From: Cocos nucifera | Lineage: Eukaryota > Streptophyta > Magnoliopsida > Arecales > Arecaceae | Assembly (NCBI GenBank): GCA_006176705.1 | Contig: QRFJ01000758.1 | Span: forward strand, 1-64,000 | Reading direction: 5' to 3' | Length of the DNA stretch: 64,000 nucleotides | Shown here: piece by piece, positions 35,364 through 45,787 of the stretch | How positions within the stretch are numbered: position 1 is the first letter of the stretch | How the letters are laid out: every line of letters begins with the position of its first letter | The notes under the pieces: generated by a model | Seen by the model: the letters and a program-made list of their open reading frames with translations, nothing else | The model's database searches: none | What the model was told of the DNA's origin: nothing | Translations under genes and position numbers: made by a program

Positions 35364-36230
35364 AATGGTCACTACCTTATTGCTTCGATCATTGTTAAAC
35401 AATGATAAACTAATGGGACCAAACATCGATAGCTGGTATCAAAATTTGAAAATCATCCTAGAGCATAAGTAGATCTTGTATGTATTGACTGATCTAGCAC
35501 CTAAGGAGCCAGCTCCGAATACTAGAGAAGCAGTCTGAGATACTAGAAGTGGCTCAGTGACTGCACCATCATTCGATGCATCATATTGGTGGCAATGAAT
35601 GATGAGTTTAATCGTAGGTTCAAAAATGTCCAACCTCAAGAGATGATTTAAATATTGAATGACTCCTTTGGCACACCTGATGATGTTGAGAGGTGCAAGA
35701 CTAGTTGTGCCATTTTCAATGCTCAAATGAGGGATGAGGCCTTAGTCACCGATCATGTATTGTACATGATCAAGATGATTAATCACTTGAGTAAGCTAGG
35801 CTTTTTTTTGCATGAGCAGCTCGGAAAGGATGCGATCCTTAATTCTTTGCGCAAGTCCTTCCTTCCCTTTCTTTCTCATTTTTGAATGACAAAGCCTACA
35901 ATAAACTATCATGTTTTATTAAGATTGCTGAAGAACTTTGAGAAGGATCACTAGTTCCATAAGAAGATGGTGAATGTAGTGGGAGGGTCTTCTTCAAATC
36001 GTCAATCCTTTAAGGAAAAGAAGAAGAATAAGAAGAACAATAAGTTGCAGCCTCATGCTGCGATGAATGCATAGGATCAGACCAAGAAGTGCAAGCCCGA
36101 TCAAAATCAGGTAAAGTGCTTCTTTTGCAAGAAGCAGGAGCACTGGAAGAGAAATTATGCTTAGTACATTGCCTCCCTGGACTTGAACAAGTTGAGGAAA
36201 AAGCAAGCTATTACTGGGCAAGGTAATTAT
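35364..36230 (+). pseudogene. Copia gag pseudogene (element E)
   Basis: It starts at the ATG at 35364 and is colinear with gag of D. The longest open piece, 35655-35885, covers the UBN2-type core (VERCKTSCAIFNAQMRDE...). A lysine-rich region and a zinc knuckle follow near 36115-36160 (CFFCKKQEHWKRN, with Tyr in place of the last Cys region). Stops and at least one frameshift are present. Confidence 0.8.
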
Positions 36231-37807
36231 ATGATAACACCTTGCGACTTCTCAATATGTGATATTATTTTCTGGGTATTAGATACTGGAAGTCCTTATC
36301 ATATTTATAATTGGATGCATGGTTTATAGGTCAGTGGAAGATTTGATGAAGGCAAGAGATTTATGAACATTTGAGATGGAAGATAAGTTTCAGTTCTAGC
36401 TTTAGAAATCATGAACCTTATAATCAATTCTTATAAAATTGTTCTTAGTGAATATCACTTCTGTCCAAATTTTTTATTGAATGTTATTTCTGTAGGCCTT
36501 TTGGCCAAGAACAATTATTAGTTTTCAATAAATTTTTTTTTTTATGATATCATTTTGAATGGTGTTATGGTTTGCATTGGATAATTGAATAATGATATTT
36601 ATTTACTATCATAGCCTATTAACATGATTTAATCCTCCAGTAAATGCCCTAGATTAAATGATGTGTTAGAAGTCTATCTTTAGCACTATAGGCTAGATCA
36701 TATTAATAAGAACATAATAAACAGGTTGGCTTAAAAAGAAATTTTTAAAATTGGTGATTGTGAATCACTTTCGATCTGTGAGTCCTATCTTCTTGCTAAA
36801 ATGATCAAGTCATCTTTTACTAGAAAAGATGAACGAGCTAGTGAACTCTTAGGTCTAGTACATACTGATGTATATGGATCTACGAGTTCAAGTGCAAGAG
36901 ATGGATATTTCTACTTCATAATCTTCATAAATGACCTATCGAGGTATGGGTATGTCTATTTAATGAGGCATAAGTCGGAGTCATTTGAAATGTTCAAACT
37001 ATTTCATAATGAGGTAGAAAAATAAACTAGAAAAAGTATTAAAACTCTTCAATCTGACTGAGGGGGTGAGTACCTTTTCTATAAATTTTTGATATATCTA
37101 AGACAAAATGGGATTCTCTCCAAATGGACTCCTCCTGAAATACCACAACATAATGGTGTCTGAAAGGAGAAGTCAGACCCTGTTGGACATGGTTCGAACC
37201 ATGATAGGATTTGCTGGTTTGCTTATCTCCTTATGGGGATATGCGCTCGAGTTAGCCTATTACCTTCTAAATAGGTTTTTGAGTAAGTCTATCTCCAAAA
37301 TGCCATATGAGATATGGACAAGACGTAAGCCAGTACTCTCGTATCATAGGGTTTGGGGGTGTCCGGTTTATATCAAATGTTTAGTAATAGACAAGCTTGG
37401 ACCTAGGTCTAATAAGTGTTATTTCATAAGGTACCCAAAAGAGACCAAAGGGTATTACTTCTACCTAGCTAATGAGCAAAAGGTATTTGTTAGCCTTAAG
37501 ACAGTCTTCTTAGAAAAGAAGTTCCTAGGTGAAGGGACTAATGCCTCTAAGATCAAACTTGAGGATGTTCGGTAGGTAGAAAAATTGAAACAAGTAGCTG
37601 AACCTGAACTAGATTTGATTAGATCAAATTCAAAGCCCATTGAACCTGCATCCTTAAGATGGTCTATTAGAGTACCACATCAACTAGACAGAGACTACGA
37701 TTTCTTATTTCAGAATAATGATCCTGTTGAACTTGATGAGAATGATGAGGATCCAATTACTTACATGGATACAATGCAAAAACTTGACTCTAAGAAATGG
37801 CTTGAGG
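36231..37807 (+). pseudogene. Copia pol pseudogene (element E), truncated in RT
   Basis: A protease remnant near 36275 (VLDTGS-like, apparently intact active site) is followed by the pre-integrase zinc region. The integrase core (36801-37025) has HTDV and DLSRYGYVYLM. The integrase C-terminal part (37108-37575, 155 open codons) has the SERRSQTLLDMV block that holds the catalytic Glu. The linker and the first residues of RT (37585-37807, up to KKWLE) follow. After 37807 the sequence no longer matches pol. The open pieces are longer than in D. Confidence 0.85.
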
Positions 37808-37967
37808 TTTTATTAGATAAGCTAATTGCAAGGAAGAACAAGCCTCTATTCGACTAAAACTTGAGTGCACCTAATTTCTAATTTGATTAAAAATTAAAAT
37901 AAATTTAAATTTTATTTAATCAAATTTAATTGGGCTCCTAATTGGACTAGGAATTCCTTTTAATTAG
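37808..37967. other. Unassigned 160 bp between E and J
   Basis: AT-rich, with no match to pol of E, to its LTR, or to J. It may be the edge of another inserted element or the product of a deletion. No gene is seen. Confidence 0.4.
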
Positions 37968-38200
37968 TGTTGGTGCAAAATTTGGTTAACACCGAATTGA
38001 GATGGAGTTGAGGAAGAAGAGATCACCATCGATGACCTGCAAAATAATGTTCCACTAGAAGTTGGTGGTGGTAGCTTTGATAGGACCCTCTAATGTTCAA
38101 GTCAGCTCTTCTGGCCAATAGGAATGGAGTACTTAAGAAAGAATTCAGTAAAATTTTGGTAAGGAGAAGAAAGCTTAGAGAAAATATATCTGAAGGGTCC

Positions 38201-38208
38201 ATTTTATA
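38201..38208 (-). promoter_or_regulatory. TATA box in LTR J
   Basis: On the minus strand TCTATAAAATGG, just downstream (in LTR direction) of the 87-bp repeats. The repeats therefore sit in the U3 promoter region. Confidence 0.5.
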
Positions 38209-38222
38209 GACGGAGCCTGGAG

Positions 38223-38483
38223 CAGACTGATAGTGACAGCCATAGCCGTCTGATAGTGGATCGCTCGGGACTGCATGAGATTTGTTACGGAGAGAAGCAT
38301 CGCCTATAGTAGACTGATAGTGACAGCTATAGCCATCTGGTAGCAGGCTGCTCAGGGTCGCATGGGGTTTGTTATGGAGAGGAGCACCACCTATAGCAGA
38401 CTGATAGTGACCGTCATAACCATCCGATAATGAGCCACTCGAAGCCATGTAGAGTTTGTTATGGAGAGAGGTGTCCATTGTCA
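38223..38483. repeat. Three 87-bp tandem repeats in LTR J
   Basis: Units start at 38223, 38310 and 38397 with CAGACTGATAGTGAC. They differ at scattered positions. They lie upstream of the TATA box in the LTR's own direction and may act as enhancer repeats; that is inference. Confidence 0.85.
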
Positions 38484-38689
38484 TGATGTGCCCATTCATG
38501 AAGATTTAATAGTTGAAGATCAGAGGAAGCAAACATTGGTTGGTGAAGAGCTTTGACATACATCAATTCTAGAGGAGTTCAGACTTCTGAAGGAAATACA
38601 GCTAGAGAGGATCATTTGGAGGGAATACTAGTTGAAATCTATAAGTAATCCACTAGATGAATCCAAAAGGAGTCCGACTGATGAAAAAG

Positions 38690-38975
38690 TTCAGAAGAAG
38701 TCCGACTGATGGAGAAGTCTGAAAGAAGTTCGACTGATGGAGAAGTCCGAAAGGAGTCTGACTGATGGAGAAGTTTGGTTGAAGAAAAAGTCTGAGAGAA
38801 GTTCATTTGAAGGAGAAGTCTAAAAGGAGTTCGATAGCTGTAGAAGTCTAGGAGGGGTTCGACCGCTGGAGGTGTTCGGCTGCTGGAGGAGTTTGGAAGG
38901 AGTTCGGCCGTTAAAGGAGTTTGGGAGGAGTTCGACTGCTGGAGGAGTTCGACTGCTGAAGGAGTCTGAGGGGTT
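38690..38975. repeat. Short ~30-bp repeats in LTR J
   Basis: Repeated GGAGAAGTCCGAAAGGAGT and GTTCGACTGCTGGAGGA type units, diverged and of variable length. Confidence 0.7.
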
Positions 38976-39081
38976 TGGCCATTGGAGGAAGAATTCTTGA
39001 TCGAAGCTCTTTCGTGATTATCAGTTACAATAGGCTAAGCATCAGACTAGACATCGACGGGAGTAGGGTTTATCCCCAACA

Positions 39082-39098
39082 CTAGTCCCTCCACTCTC
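39082..39098 (-). promoter_or_regulatory. Polypurine tract of J
   Basis: On the minus strand GAGAGTGGAGGGACTAG, ending at the LTR start. This fixes the LTR edge and the element's orientation. Confidence 0.75.
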
Positions 39099-39179
39099 GA
39101 ATTCAAAATCGAAGAAAGGGAGTACAAAAAAAATGACTGTCGAAGTTTTTTTTTGGACTCTACAGTTGTTGAGGTTGAA

Positions 39180-41215
39180 ACTAAGGGGAGATCTTATTTT
39201 CAATTGAAATTGAAACTCAGAAGAGATCTTATCACCGATGGAGGTTGAGAGAGATCTTATCTTATTTTGAAGTTGAAGCTCGGAGGAGATCATATCTCTA
39301 GTCGAGGTTGAAGCTCGGGAGAGATCTTATCTTCAGTCGAGGTTGAAGAAGATCCTATCTCCTATGGAAGATGAAGCTCAGGAGAGATCTTATCTCTAGT
39401 AGAGGTTGAAGGAGATCCTATCTTCTGTCGACGTTGAAGCTCGGAGGAGATCATATCTCTAGTCGAGGTTGAAGGAGATCTTATCTCCTATTAAAGTTGA
39501 AGCTCAGAAGATATCTTATCTTCCATTGAGTTTGAAGGAGATCCTATCTCCTATTGAAGTTGAAGCTCGGAGGAGATCTTATCTCTAGTCGAGGTTGAAG
39601 AAGATCCTATCTTCTGTTGAGGTTGAAGCTTAGGAAAGATCTTATCTCCTATTGAGATTGAGAGAGATCTTATCTTCTTTTGAAGTTGAAGCTCGGAGGA
39701 GATCTTATCTCCAGCCGAGGTTGAACGAGATCTTATCTCCTATTGAAGTTGATACTCGGAGGAGATCTTATCTCCAATCGAGTTTGAAGGAGATCCTATC
39801 TTCTGTTGAAGTTGAAGCTCGGGGGAGATCTTATCTCCAGTCGATGTTGAAGGTGATTCTATCTCCTATTGAAGTAAAAGCTTGGGAGAAATCTTATATC
39901 TAGTCAAGATTGAAGGAGATCTTATCTCCTACCAAGGTTGAAGCTCGGGGAGAGATCTTATCTCCATCCAAGGTTGAAGGAGATCTTATCTTCTATTGAA
40001 GTTTGAAGCTTGGGGGAGAACTTATCTCCAGTCGAGGTTGAAGGAGATCTTATCTCTTGTTGAGGTTGAGGCTCGGAGGAGATCTTATCTTCAATCGAGG
40101 TTGAAGGAGATCTTATCTCCTTTTAAGGTTGAAGGAGATCTTATCTCCAGCCGAGATGAAAGAAGATCCTATCTCTCCTATTGAAGTTGAAGCTTGAGGG
40201 AGATCTTATCTCCAGTCAAGATTGAAGTAGATCCTATCTTCTGTTGAATTTGAGGCTCGAGGAGATCTTATCTCCAACCAAGATTGAAGGAGATCTTATC
40301 TTCTGTTGAGGCTAAGGCTCGGGGGAGATCTTATCTCCAGCCGAGGTTGAAGGATATCTTATCTCTTATTGAGGTAAGGCTTCAGAGGAGATCTTATCTC
40401 CAGCCAATGTTGAACAAGATCTTATCTCCTATTAAGATTGAGGCTAGGGGGAGATCTTATCTCTTATTAAGGTTGAAACCCGAGAGAGATCTTATCTCCA
40501 GCTGAGGTTGAGGAGATTCTATCTTCTGTTGAACTTGAAGCTCGGGAGAGATCTTATCTCCAACTGAGGTTTAAGTAGATCCGATCTTCTGTTGAAGTTG
40601 AAGCTCAGGGGAGAGTCTTATTTCAATCGAGGTTGAAGGACATCTTATCTCCTATTGAAGTTGAGGCTCGGGAGAGATCTATCTTCAGCCAAGGTTGAAG
40701 GAGATCTTATTTTCTGTTGAGGTTGAGGCTTAGGGGAGTTTTTATCTCTTATTGAGGTTGAATCCCGGGAGAGATCTTATCTCCAACCGAGGTTAATGCT
40801 CATGGGAGATCTTATCTCCAGCCGAGGATAAAGGAGATCCTATCTTCTACTGAAGTTGAAAGCTCGGAAGAAGATCTTATCTTCAGTCGAGGTTGAAGTA
40901 GATCCTATCTTCTATTGAAGTTGAAGCTCAAGGGAGAACTTATCTCCGCGACCGAGGTTGAGTCTCAGGGGAGATCTTATCTCCAGTCGAGGTTGAAGGA
41001 GATCTTATCTCCTGTAGAGGTTGAGGCTCGGGAGAGATCTTATCTCCAACCAAGGTTGAAGGAGATCTTATCTTCTATTGAGGTTGAGGCTCGGGGGAGA
41101 TTTTATCTCCTATTGAGGTTGAAGTTCAGGAGAGATCTTATCTCCAGTCGAGGTTAAGGAAGATCCGATCTTCTATTGAAGTTGAAGCTCGAAGGAGATC
41201 TTATCTCCAGCTGAG
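39180..41215. repeat. Tandem array 1: about 32 copies of a 63-bp unit
   Basis: The unit is two related halves, GAAGCTCGGAGGAGATCTTA and GAGGTTGAAGGAGATCTTA type, together 63 bp. Because 63 is a multiple of three, plus-strand frames stay open over several units (39652-39903, 39996-40184, 40284-40505, 40915-41157). They read as a 21-residue repeat around RSYLQSRLKEILSPVEVEA. That strand is antisense to gag, there is no start or promoter context, and indels break it. I regard it as non-coding. Confidence 0.9.
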
Positions 41216-42650
41216 TCGGGGCCTCTCTTCTCACCTTATCTAAAATGAATGAGGCTTTCGACTTTGTTCACATTAGGATGAGGTTCTCCTCCTATTTCTA
41301 ACAGGCTGTAGTGGCACATAAGGGCCATTGTCGGAGCCTCTCTTCTTACCTCGTCTAAAATGAAATGAGGCCTTCGACTTTGTTCATTTTAGGATGAGGT
41401 TCTCCACCTTTTCCTAATGGACTGTAGGGGGCACATAAGGGCCATTATCGGGGCCTCTCTTCTCACCTTGTCTAAAATGAATAAGGCCTTCAGCTTTGCT
41501 CTCGTTAGTATGAAAGTTCTCCTCCTATTGGGGCCTTTCTTCTCACCGTCGTCTAAAATGAACGAGGCCTTCGACTTTACTCACATTAGGATGAGGTTCT
41601 CCTCCTATTCCTAATGAACTATAGGGGCACATTAGGGGTTGTCAGGGCCTCTCTCCTCATCTCATCTAAAATGAATGAGGCCTTCGACTTTGCTCATGTT
41701 AGGATGAGGTTCTCCTCCTATTCCTAATGGGCTGTAGGGGCACATTAGGGCTGTTGTCGGGACCTCTCTTCTCACGTCATCTAAAATGAATGAGCCTTCA
41801 TCTTTGTTCATGTTAGGAATGAGGTTCTTCTCCTTTTTCTAACAAACTATAGGGGCACATAAGGGCCGTTATCGGGGACTCTCTTCTCACCTCATCTTAA
41901 ATGAACAAGGCATTCGACTTTGTTCACATAAGAAAGAGGTTCTCCTCTTGTTCCTAACAGGCTATAGGGCACATTAGGGCCATTGTCAGGGCCTCACCCC
42001 TCATCTTGTCTAAAATGAATGAGGCCTTCGACTTACTCATATTAGGACGAAGTTCTCCTTCTGTCCCTATCATGGCAATAAAGGTGCAAATGGGCCCGTT
42101 GAATGGGCCTCTCCCCTTCTCCTATCTTAAATAACTAGAGATCTTCAACTTGCTCATATTAAGACGAGGTTCTCCTCCTGTTCCTAACATGGCAATAGGA
42201 GCACAAATGGGCCATTGAATGGATCTCTCCCCTCCTCCTGTCATAAATAATTGGAGATCTTCGACTTGTTCATGCTAGATGAGGTTCTTCTTCTGTTCCT
42301 ACATGGCATTAGGGGCACGGATGGGCCGTTGAATGGGCCTCTCCCCTCCTCCTGTCTTAAATAATCAGGTCTTTGACTTGCTCATGTTAGGATGAGATTC
42401 TCCTTCTGTTCCTAACATGGCATTAGGGGCACAGATGGACCGTTGAAAGGGCCTCTCTCCCTCCTCCTGTCTTAAATAACTAGAGGTCTTCGACTTGCTC
42501 ATGTTAGGACGTGGTTCTCCTCCTGTTCCTAACATAGCACTAGGGGCACAGATGGGCCATTGAATGGGCCTCTTCTCTTTTCCTATCTTAAATAATCAGA
42601 GGTCTTCAACTTGCTCATGTTAGGATGAGGTTCTCCTCCTGTTGCTAATA
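41216..42650. repeat. Tandem array 2: about 12 copies of a ~115-bp unit
   Basis: Units start near 41217, 41332, 41450, 41530 (short), 41646, 41757, 41874, 41988, 42100, 42217, 42334, 42447 and 42563, each with GGGCCTCTC(T/C)CCTC. Each contains TGCTCATGTTAGGATGAGG and GGTTCTCCTCCTG. Copies towards the gag side (from about 42060) form a second subtype with GGGCCATTGAATGGGCC. The array sits in the 3' untranslated region of J. Confidence 0.9.
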
Positions 42651-42734
42651 TGGCCACTTTTGATTGCTTCTTTTCTATCATCACATAATTTTTGCATGAA
42701 AAAATAATAATGTTGAGATGGAGGAGTTTTATTA

Positions 42735-42897
42735 AAGGAAAATTACCAGTAGTACATTCTCAGATTTTCTAAATTCTAAGATCATGGGAGCATTGTTCCT
42801 TCAAGCTCCTTCAGGCGATAAGCTCTAGGTTGGACAACCTCCTCTATTTCATACGGGCCTTCCCAATTTGGGATAAGCTTTCCCTGGCTCTGAGAGT
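42735..42897 (-). pseudogene. Gypsy pol remnant: integrase C-terminus (element J)
   Basis: The minus-strand frame reads KLIPNWEGPYEI followed by VVQPRAYRLKELEG and a terminal NLENLRMYYW then stop. This is the characteristic C-terminal end of plant gypsy integrase. It lies only about 130 bp after gag. The join therefore removes protease, RT, RNase H and the integrase catalytic core (several kilobases in relatives). Confidence 0.8.
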
Positions 42898-43633
42898 CCC
42901 CCAGAGATAGTATTGATGATGCCGAGAGGTAGCCGATCTTCTTATTGTTCCTCCTTTCTTGGTGGTTCTAGTTACGGCAGTGCCCTTGATCGATCTTCTC
43001 TTACTTCAGACCGACGTTGAGGAATCAACCCAGTCGGCCTCTCCTAATGAGCTCGTCGATCTTATCTTGTAGTTGAATGCATTCTTTAGTATCGTGACCG
43101 TGGTCACGATGGTAGAGGCAATATTTGCTAGAATTATACTTGCCAGGATGAGGGCGCATCCTTTCAGGCCTCGGCAGTTGCTCCTTGATCTCTATCAATG
43201 CTTGCATTTTTGGAGCATTGAGGGGGGCGTAGTTGTAAAACCTTTTGGGAGGAGAACTTCATCATGCCGTTCTATCAGGGCTTCTTTGACGATGAGCTCA
43301 AGGAGGAGTTCAGGCTAGCTTGCACTCGGAGGGAGTCCATGAGCGCAGTCGAACTTCATTCAGCCCTCCATCAGCTGCGGATTTTTTAGACTCACCCACC
43401 TGCCGCTCTCCTATGGTCTCCTCATCATTCAATTTGAAGGCTTCTTCTGTTGGGGCATATCCTTCAGCCCGAGCTAGCAGATTGGAAAAATCTCTGGGGT
43501 TCTTCATCTCTAGGGAGATCAGTAAATCATTCTTCTGATGGCCACCGTTGAGTAAGGCCATTGCAACAGACTGGTCTAGGTTTCGGACCTCCAATGTAGC
43601 AGCATTAAATCGAATGACATAAGCTTGGATAGA
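42898..43633 (-). pseudogene. Gypsy gag fragment (element J)
   Basis: The C-terminal half of gag on the minus strand. The first piece, 43633-43310, has the conserved RFNAATLEVRNLDQSVA segment and a NLLARAEGY helix. After a frameshift, the piece 43207-43025 carries the zinc-binding region YCLYHRDHGHDTKEC (Cys30, His33, His36, His38, Cys43 of that piece), then LIRRGRL. Near 42900 a LPLGIINTISGG segment marks the start of what would be the protease part. The N-terminal half was separated by the insertion of G. Confidence 0.85.
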
Positions 43634-44250
43634 TGTTGGGAATATGCACTCTTCCCACACGGATCGACGTGGCAGTCGATGATTAGCCAAGCAATCAAGA
43701 AAGTACTTCTTAGAGATATCTATGGAAGCATGATCAAATAAATCAAGGAATAGAGAAGAAGAGAAGAAGAGATTTTCGAAAGAAAAGAGCTTTTATTCAG
43801 TATATTTCAGCACTCTACCAATCTTGATCTATTTCTAGTATATATACTTTACAAACGATCAAGGTCAAGCTCATAGAAAAACTTTCCAAACCCAAGCAAC
43901 CTATGTACATAAAATAATAACCCGCAAAAACTAAGCCGACCAAGTTTCAGACTGAGCCGACCAACCTACGATTGGGTCAGCTCAGTCTAGGACTAAGTCG
44001 ATCTAGTTGTATAGTATGCTAATAGCCCAAAAATACTGCTTTCTATTTGCATTTTCCTCTAAGACCTAGCCGACCCAGTCCTAGACTGAGCTGACCAAGT
44101 TTCCAACTGAGTTGGCTCGGTCTCAAAGTAAGCCGACCTAGTTTCTGAATTTCACTATTAAGACTGATTCTTCTTTCGGCTCGCTCCTATCTTTTCATGA
44201 CCTATCTTTTCATGTTTCTAAGACTTGGGAGTGCCACTTCTAAGCTCACA
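43634..44250 (-). repeat. 3' LTR of element G (617 bp)
   Basis: In its own direction it begins TGTGAGCTTAGAAG after the polypurine tract and ends TATTCCCAACA. The right edge is fixed by the tract; the left edge is where the J gag frame resumes (43633). It contains several GACTGAGCCGACC-type motifs (43930-44150), also seen in the LTRs of F, and TATATATAC near 43839. Confidence 0.75.
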
Positions 44251-44261
44251 TTCTCCACCTT
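44251..44261 (-). promoter_or_regulatory. Polypurine tract of G
   Basis: Minus strand AAGGTGGAGAA, just before the LTR TGTGAGC. Confidence 0.7.
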
Positions 44262-44269
44262 GGTACTTT

Positions 44270-45782
44270 CAAGTTCTTGTGAACTCATCTCTTCTCAATA
44301 GACCCATCCGTGCCACACGTCTCTAAAAGCTATCTCTGGGGAGTACCTTCATGAGTGCATCAGACTGATTCTCGTTGGTATGTACCATCATTAGTTCCAC
44401 TTCACCTTCCTCCACCAGCTCTCTAATCCTGTGGCATCTCACATCTATATGCTTTGTGCATGCATGATAGACTGAGTTTTATGCCAACAACAGAGCACTC
44501 TGACTATCACTGAATAGTGTAATCTTGCTCTACTTCAACCCCAACTCATCAATCAGTCTCCTAAGCTAAAGGGCTTCCTTTGTAGCCTCCGTTATCCCAA
44601 TGTACTTAGTCTATAAGATAGACAAGGCCATGATTGGCTGAAGGGTTGATCTCCAAAACACCGATCCACCATATACACAGAAGAGATATCCAATAGTAGA
44701 CCTCCTTGTATCAAAATCACCAGCATAATTTGCATCAACAAACTCTTCCAGAGGACTTGAACCTTCACACATCTTCATAGATTGTTCTCCAAATCCTCTC
44801 GACTTCCCACCAAACACCAAACCATAATCTCTTATTCCATGCAGATATCTCAATATCCATTTCAATGCTTTTCAGTATTCCTTCTCAGGGTTAGCCATGT
44901 ATCTACTAACCATGCTCACAGCATGTGCTATATCTTATCTGCAGCACACCATAGTATACATCACACTGCCTACAATATTTGCATAAGGGATTTATTCCAT
45001 GTACTCTCTCTCCTCTTCTGACTAGGGGCACTATAACTTGGAGAGAGACATATGGCTCGATAATGACGTCTCTATAGGTTTATCCTTCTGCATCCCAAAC
45101 CTCTCTAGAACCTTCTGGACATACTTTTCTTGTGACAAATGGACCACTCCTTTGCACCTATATCTGCATATCTCCATTCCAAGGATTTCTCAGCTAGATC
45201 CAATTCTTTCATCTCAAATTTAGATGATAATGCTCTTTTCAATCTTTGCACAGCATCCATACTTCTACTAACTATGAGCATATCATCTACATACAAAAAT
45301 AGGTATAGGGGATCCTCCTCATCTACATTCTTGACGTAGACACAACAATCATGTTCACATCTACCGAAACCTAGGCTCAAGACAAAGCTATCAAACCTTT
45401 GATACCACTGACAAGGGGATTGTTTCAAGCCATACAAAGACTTCGTAAGTAAACATACCTTTTCTTCCTATCCCATCTCCATAAAACCATCTGGCTGGTT
45501 CATGTAGATTCTTTCCTCTAAAGTCTCATGATGGAAGGTCATTTTCATGTCCATCTATTCTAATTTTATGTTATGCTGTGCCACCAGTGACAGCAAAACT
45601 TGAATAGATGTATAATGCACCATAGGAGAGAAAATTTTTATATAGTCAATCTCTTTTCTTTGTGAGTATTCCTTTGCTACCAACCTTGCTTTGAATCTGA
45701 CTCTATCTTGTTATGAAGGTGCTTCTTTCTTTGTGAACACCTACTTTGAGCTAATAGGTCAAGCACCCTCTAAAAGATCCAC
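44270..45782 (-). pseudogene. Copia RT and RNase H (element G), 3' piece
   Basis: Just left of the F insertion the frame reads as RT with LVDL, then VFTKK and RFKARLVAKEYSQ (45780-45650). The open piece 45437-45105 starts MYGLKQSPCQWYQRF and has the YVDDMLIV catalytic box. The piece 44865-44611 is RNase H: VDANYAGDFDTRRST carries the first Asp, SVFWRSTLQPIMALS follows. Stops and shifts occur between pieces. The remaining RNase H end runs to about 44300. Confidence 0.85.
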
Positions 45783-45787
45783 CAGCT
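45783..45787. repeat. Target-site duplication of F, left copy
   Basis: CAGCT here and CAGCT at 49270-49274, perfect. Removing F and one copy makes the RT frame of G continuous across the site, with one stop where relatives have Glu. Confidence 0.85.

Larger units (their letters stand above)
31051..37807 (+). mobile_element. Element E: copia, same family as D, 3' part missing
   Basis: LTR (31051-33630), primer site (33632), leader, gag (35364) and pol as far as the N-terminus of RT (37807), where similarity stops. E lies inside the 3' LTR of D, so it is younger. It has longer open pieces than D (up to 155 codons), in agreement. RT, RNase H and the 3' LTR are not in the window. Confidence 0.85.
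37968..39081 (-). repeat. 3' LTR of element J (1114 bp)
   Basis: In its own direction it begins TGTTGGGGATAAACCC (39081 leftwards) and ends TTTGCACCAACA. It is preceded by the polypurine tract. It holds a TATA box (38201-38208, reversed), three 87-bp repeats (38223-38483) and a run of about 30-bp AAGTCCGAAAGGAGT / GTTCGACTGCTGGAGGA repeats (38690-38975). Confidence 0.8.
37968..43633 (-). mobile_element. Element J: Ty3/gypsy (Tat-like) deletion derivative with tandem arrays
   Basis: On the minus strand from right to left: gag (43633-43025), a short junction to the integrase C-terminus (about 42900-42735), and a long 3' untranslated region. That region is made of two tandem arrays (42650-41216 and 41215-39180). 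A polypurine tract and a 1.1-kb LTR (39081-37968) follow. Protease, RT, RNase H and the integrase core are absent, so it could move only with help. The gag-zinc region and a repeat-filled 3' region are typical of the Tat/Ogre branch. Its 5' end is cut by copia G. Confidence 0.8.

Noticed and set aside
38023..38499. A 158-codon minus-strand frame
   Set aside because: It lies in the LTR of J across the 87-bp repeats (87 is a multiple of three, which keeps frames open); no domain is recognised.
39652..41157. Plus-strand frames of 62-83 codons with a leucine-rich 21-residue repeat, possibly a repeat protein
   Set aside because: They are a by-product of the 63-bp tandem array, antisense to gag, broken by indels, with no promoter or start context.
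39180..42650. CRISPR-like array
   Set aside because: Repeats are head to tail without unique spacers, and the setting is a plant retrotransposon.
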